From assembly GCA_046704785.1 (NCBI GenBank), contig JBJKRF010000033.1:1-9119 (forward strand): 9,119 nucleotides of DNA, written 5' to 3'. Positions 6,804 to 9,119 of this stretch are shown piece after piece. How positions within the stretch are numbered: the stretch's first letter is position 1; the number at the start of each line of letters is the position of its first letter. The translations under genes were made by a program, and so were the position numbers. The DNA comes from JBJKRF01 sp046704785 (GTDB lineage: Bacteria > Chloroflexota > Anaerolineae > Anaerolineales > Villigracilaceae). A model generated the notes under the pieces. It was given only the letters and a program-made list of their open reading frames with translations. It was not told the DNA's origin and did not search any database.

Positions 6804-8141
6804 CTAAATTTCGACGAAATACGACTGGGCTGCCCGGTCGATCAGGTCGCGCGTCATGCCCGGAGTAGCGCCCATATAGTGCGAAATATCGAGGATCTGA
6901 TCGCACAGGTCGCGCGGGTGCGAAGCGCGCAGCTTGCGATTCCGTTTGATGTACCATTCTTGAAGCAGGTACGCCAAGCCCTGGTCACTATACTCCACAC
7001 CTTTGCCCTGCGCCACCCGTCTGAAAATTTCCCGATATTCTTCGTAGCTCGGATCACCAATCTCGATCTTATGGCGCAAGCGACGCAAGAAAGCTTCATC
7101 GACGAGATCGCGCGGCGGCAGATTCGTGGAAAAGACGACCAACACGTCGAATGGGACATCGATCTTACGCCCTGTATGCAGCGTCAAAAAGTCGATACGG
7201 TTCTCCAGCGGGACGATCCAACGGTTCAGCAAATCACGCGGGCGCACCTGTTGGCGGCCAAAGTCGTCGATGAGCAGGATGCCGCCATTGGCCTTGACCT
7301 GAAAGGGCGCCTCGTAGAACTTGTTGGTATCGTCGAAAACCAGGTCCAGGCCATCCAGGGTCAGTTCGCCGCCGACGACCACGAAAGGCCGCCGGATGTG
7401 CACCCAACGCGGATCGCGCTTCTGCGCCGAGCGCAGCGAGCCGGTGCCCGTGGCAGTAGCGTCCTCGTCGGGAGCGCGCTGGTGATTGACCGAGTCATAG
7501 AGCTTGATGACCTGCCCATCGACGTACAGCGCAAAGGGAATGTACATATCCTGCTGCAAAATCAGGTTGCCGAAGGCGCGCGCCACGCTGGTTTTCCCGT
7601 TGCCCGGAGGTCCATACAGGAAGATCGATGTGCCGGAGTTGAGCGCCGGGCCCAAGCGTTCGAAGATCTTGGTCGACAGAACCAATTGCGCGAGCAACTG
7701 TCGCATGTGGCGCTGGGTCACGGCCACGCGATGGCGGCTCTGCTTGCGGATGGCCGCGTTGTAGACCTCGATTGGCACCGGCGCCGGCCCCGCATATTGA
7801 CTGCGGTCGAGCGCCTCGCGCGCGCGGTCCATGCCCTGGCCGGTAATGGCATATTGATAAGAGCCTTCGCCCAGCCCCATCGCCGAAGACTTGACCTCCA
7901 CCAGCTTCTCGCGTTTGAGCGACTCCAAAATCTGGTCGGTTACGCCGGCAAACGGTAAGGCAATTTCCTCGGCCACTTTAAACCCGGAGAGATACCCCTC
8001 AAAGTAAAGGATTTTGAGCGCCAGGTCTTGCAGCCACAACGTCGAGAGCCCCGTATCCTCCAGCTTGGCAATCGGAGGCGGGATAAAGGGCAGTCCCGAA
8101 GATTGTTTGGGCGCTATGGTACGCGAAGAGATCGTATTCAT
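6804..8141 (-). CDS. AAA+ ATPase with N-terminal winged helix
   Basis: This 445-residue cytosolic protein is a nucleotide-driven machine of unknown substrate. Residues about 35-113 look like a winged helix-turn-helix. The AAA+ core follows: Walker A GPPGNGKTS (177-185), Walker B ILLIDDF (288-294), sensor 1 FSTN (337-340), arginine-finger candidates around R353, R354 and R356, and a sensor-2-like HPRD at 408-411. The acidic pair in Walker B is D292-D293, not the more usual DE. About 100 residues lie between Walker A and B, including a polar stretch (about 218-245), so an insertion is likely. There are no membrane helices, protease or helicase signatures. The ATG at 8139-8141 has a weak AGGA upstream, and a good candidate promoter lies about 70 bases before it. 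It sits alone between two intergenic regions and so may be its own transcription unit. The specific family is not recognised. Confidence 0.85.
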   Translation of the reverse strand: MNTISSRTIAPKQSSGLPFIPPPIAKLEDTGLSTLWLQDLALKILYFEGYLSGFKVAEEIALPFAGVTDQILESLKREKLVEVKSSAMGLGEGSYQYAITGQGMDRAREALDRSQYAGPAPVPIEVYNAAIRKQSRHRVAVTQRHMRQLLAQLVLSTKIFERLGPALNSGTSIFLYGPPGNGKTSVARAFGNLILQQDMYIPFALYVDGQVIKLYDSVNHQRAPDEDATATGTGSLRSAQKRDPRWVHIRRPFVVVGGELTLDGLDLVFDDTNKFYEAPFQVKANGGILLIDDFGRQQVRPRDLLNRWIVPLENRIDFLTLHTGRKIDVPFDVLVVFSTNLPPRDLVDEAFLRRLRHKIEIGDPSYEEYREIFRRVAQGKGVEYSDQGLAYLLQEWYIKRNRKLRASHPRDLCDQILDISHYMGATPGMTRDLIDRAAQSYFVEI

Positions 8142-8209
8142 CGTCCTAACCTAGTCTCAAAATAATAACCCGACCTGCCAAAGGGCACATTGATCAAATA
8201 GATTTAAGA

Positions 8210-8237
8210 ATTATAGCATGCCCAACCCCGTTGTCTG
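8210..8237 (-). promoter_or_regulatory. Candidate sigma70-type promoter (extended -10) for the AAA+ gene
   Basis: On the minus strand, CAGACA (8232-8237, four of six matches to TTGACA) is followed after 16 bases by a perfect TATAAT (8210-8215). TGC directly precedes it, giving the TGn of an extended -10. Initiation would give a leader of about 60 bases before the AAA+ ATG. If the IS left end lies to the left of this point, the promoter would be an outward-facing IS promoter. Confidence 0.5.
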
Positions 8238-8359
8238 GTGTGTGGTCGCATTACAAAAATGGTTTTTCCTGCCGAACAAAAGACCCTTGAAGCCGTTTAA
8301 CACTCGATTTTTGGATTCTCTACCGGACAAAAAATAGTGGTTGAGATCTGGTAAGCTTG

Positions 8360-8376
8360 GGTTCCACCACAGAACC
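8360..8376 (+). promoter_or_regulatory. Small hairpin in the transposase leader
   Basis: GGTTC and GAACC pair across a seven-base loop, directly before the transposase SD (AGGAG, 8377-8381). It may affect ribosome access, but the stem is only five bases. Confidence 0.3.
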
Positions 8377-8381
8377 AGGAG
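8377..8381 (+). promoter_or_regulatory. Shine-Dalgarno sequence of the transposase
   Basis: AGGAG lies six bases before the ATG at 8388. It is the strongest SD in the window and fixes the transposase start; most of the chromosomal genes here have weak ones. Confidence 0.7.
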
Positions 8382-8387
8382 CGAACC

Positions 8388-9056
8388 ATGAGTGACAACC
8401 ACCAGCGCTATCGTAGCATAAGAGTCGCACTTTCACAAATGTTTCTGAAAGAACCGAAAGGCCATGAGGCGAAGCAGTTGAACGTATTAGCCAGTTTGAT
8501 CAGTGGCATTGTAGGTAGCAAAAGTACGAACTACCCGAAAATTGCAGGGAAAGTGCCAGATCGGACAAAAGTAGAAAGCCGGGTCAAACGATACTCTCGC
8601 TATATCAACGAAGCTAATGCCGATCAAGAAATCTATCTGATGCCGTTTGCTGCGGAATTACTGAACAAGTTGTCAGCTTTTACACTTGTCCTGATTATAG
8701 ACGGAAGCGAGGTTGGTCGAAATTGCGTGACTTTGATGCTGAGCGTGCGCTATCGAGGTCGTGCGTTACCGATAGGATGGCTGGTCATCTCCGGGAAGAA
8801 GGGCCATTTTCCTGAAGAACGGCATATTCAATTAGTCACTGCCGTACAAGAGCTGGTTCCAGATGATGCAGATGTGATCTTTTTGGGTGACGGCGAGTTT
8901 GATGGTAGACAATTACAGGAAAAGCTGGAAGAATTTGGCTGGAAATATGTCTGCCGCACCGCCAAGAATGCGATTTTGTTTGATGGACATGAATTTTCGG
9001 CACGGTTCAGATGTGAGAAAAAGCACCTTTACAAATTAGAGACAGGTAGCCACTGA
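8388..9056 (+). pseudogene. IS4-like DDE transposase, C-terminally truncated
   Basis: This frame gives 222 residues, whereas transposases of this type usually run to roughly 350-400. The N-terminal helical DNA-binding part is present, then the first catalytic Asp, D105, in LIIDGSEVG (102-110) and the second, D168, in LGDGEFDG (166-173). VCRTAKN (188-194) follows. The third acidic residue, within the IS4-type YREK signature, is missing, so the product cannot be an active transposase. The last four codons (TGSH) and the TGA are unlikely to be native, because they fall inside the left arm of the palindrome that begins at 9043. The start has a strong SD. Family assignment comes from motif pattern and resemblance to transposases recalled from other bacteria; the exact IS name is not known. 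The fragment might still be translated and bind IS ends. Confidence 0.8.
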
Positions 9057-9107
9057 ACGGATAAGATTAAGTTGTTGTACAAAACTTATCAGACAAGAGG
9101 CTACCTG
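9043..9107. repeat. 65-base interrupted palindrome at the transposase breakpoint
   Basis: CAGGTAGCC (9043-9051) pairs with GGCTACCTG (9099-9107), and GATAAG (9060-9065) pairs with CTTATC (9085-9090). Both pairs share the same centre, base 9075, with eight bases between the arms on each side. A few internal bases (CT with AG, C with G) also match in register. This makes one long imperfect hairpin, not two chance repeats. It starts where transposase similarity ends and stops two bases before an ATG. Confidence 0.75.
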
Positions 9108-9109
9108 CG

Positions 9110-9119
9110 ATGACAGTTT
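9110..9119 (+). CDS. Possible start of a further gene, cut by the window edge
   Basis: An ATG at 9110 opens a frame (ATG ACA GTT) that runs off the window. An SD-like AAGAGG lies nine bases upstream at 9095-9100, and its two final G bases fall in the right arm of the palindrome. Three codons cannot identify a product. The setting suggests the first gene of a second mobile element. Confidence 0.35.

Larger units (their letters stand above)
8142..8387. other. Intergenic region between AAA+ gene and transposase
   Basis: These 246 bases separate the divergent AAA+ and transposase genes. Its left part holds a candidate promoter for the AAA+ gene (8210-8237) and its right part holds the leader of the insertion sequence, with a hairpin and SD. 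The left end of the IS must lie in here, but I cannot place it because the matching right end is missing. It is clearly richer in AT than the chromosomal genes to the left. Confidence 0.6.
8360..9042 (+). mobile_element. Remnant of an IS4-like insertion sequence, 3' part missing
   Basis: The limits are the minimum I can support: from the leader hairpin before the transposase to the point near 9040 where the transposase stops. The true left terminal repeat lies somewhere upstream and was not found. The right half, including the last third of the DDE domain, is absent. AT-richer composition than the flanking genes supports acquisition by transfer. What follows 9043 looks like the start of different DNA, perhaps a second element inserted into this one. 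Confidence 0.6.

Noticed and set aside
6879..7958. A 359-codon open frame on the plus strand opposite the AAA+ gene
   Set aside because: It lies entirely antisense to a gene with clear AAA+ motifs; its product has no recognisable motif and is Arg/Gln/His-rich, as expected of a GC-rich antisense frame.
9073..9080. TTGTACAA-type palindrome near the centre of the breakpoint repeat
   Set aside because: Its centre does not coincide with the larger palindrome and an eight-base palindrome is easily due to chance.

Overview
The window looks like a stretch of chromosome from a moderately GC-rich, Chloroflexota-like bacterium, probably of the Anaerolineae. That is an inference from gene style: a small membrane-tethered Ser/Thr kinase next to an FHA regulator, and an exported family-3 glycosidase with a long C-terminal extension. 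No rRNA or other taxonomic marker is present. The right end is more AT-rich and holds mobile DNA.

Layout. Bases 162-815 (minus) encode an FHA domain fused to an OmpR-type winged helix. A 360-base divergent intergenic region separates it from a Ser/Thr protein kinase with one C-terminal membrane helix (1176-2165, plus). The kinase converges on, and overlaps by 60 bases, a 927-residue exported, membrane-anchored GH3 enzyme (2106-4889, minus). Upstream of the GH3 gene on the minus strand, overlapping it by ATGA, is a PLP-dependent threonine/serine dehydratase-type enzyme (4886-5836). Before that come a glycerophosphodiester phosphodiesterase (5912-6667) and an AAA+ ATPase with an N-terminal winged helix (6804-8141). 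A hairpin at 6754-6774 may separate the ATPase from the three genes downstream. From about 8360 there is an IS4-like transposase on the plus strand. It is cut off near base 9040, where a 65-base interrupted palindrome and the start of another reading frame (9110) begin.

How the genes may work together. The kinase and the FHA/winged-helix protein form a plausible signalling pair: phosphothreonine made by the kinase would be read by the FHA domain and passed to DNA by the winged helix. This resembles mycobacterial PknH-EmbR in logic but has the opposite domain order. The dehydratase and GH3 genes are likely translationally coupled, and the phosphodiesterase may be co-transcribed with them. Their shared purpose is not evident, although amino-acid, lipid head-group and amino-sugar salvage would fit. 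The AAA+ protein has no recognisable partner here.

The points most worth a second look are the palindrome at the transposase breakpoint, which could mask the start of the next gene; the FHA-winged helix/kinase pair; the unusual catalytic loop of the GH3 protein; and the codon-in-register antisense overlap of the kinase and GH3 tails. I found no tRNA, rRNA, CRISPR array or complete insertion sequence.
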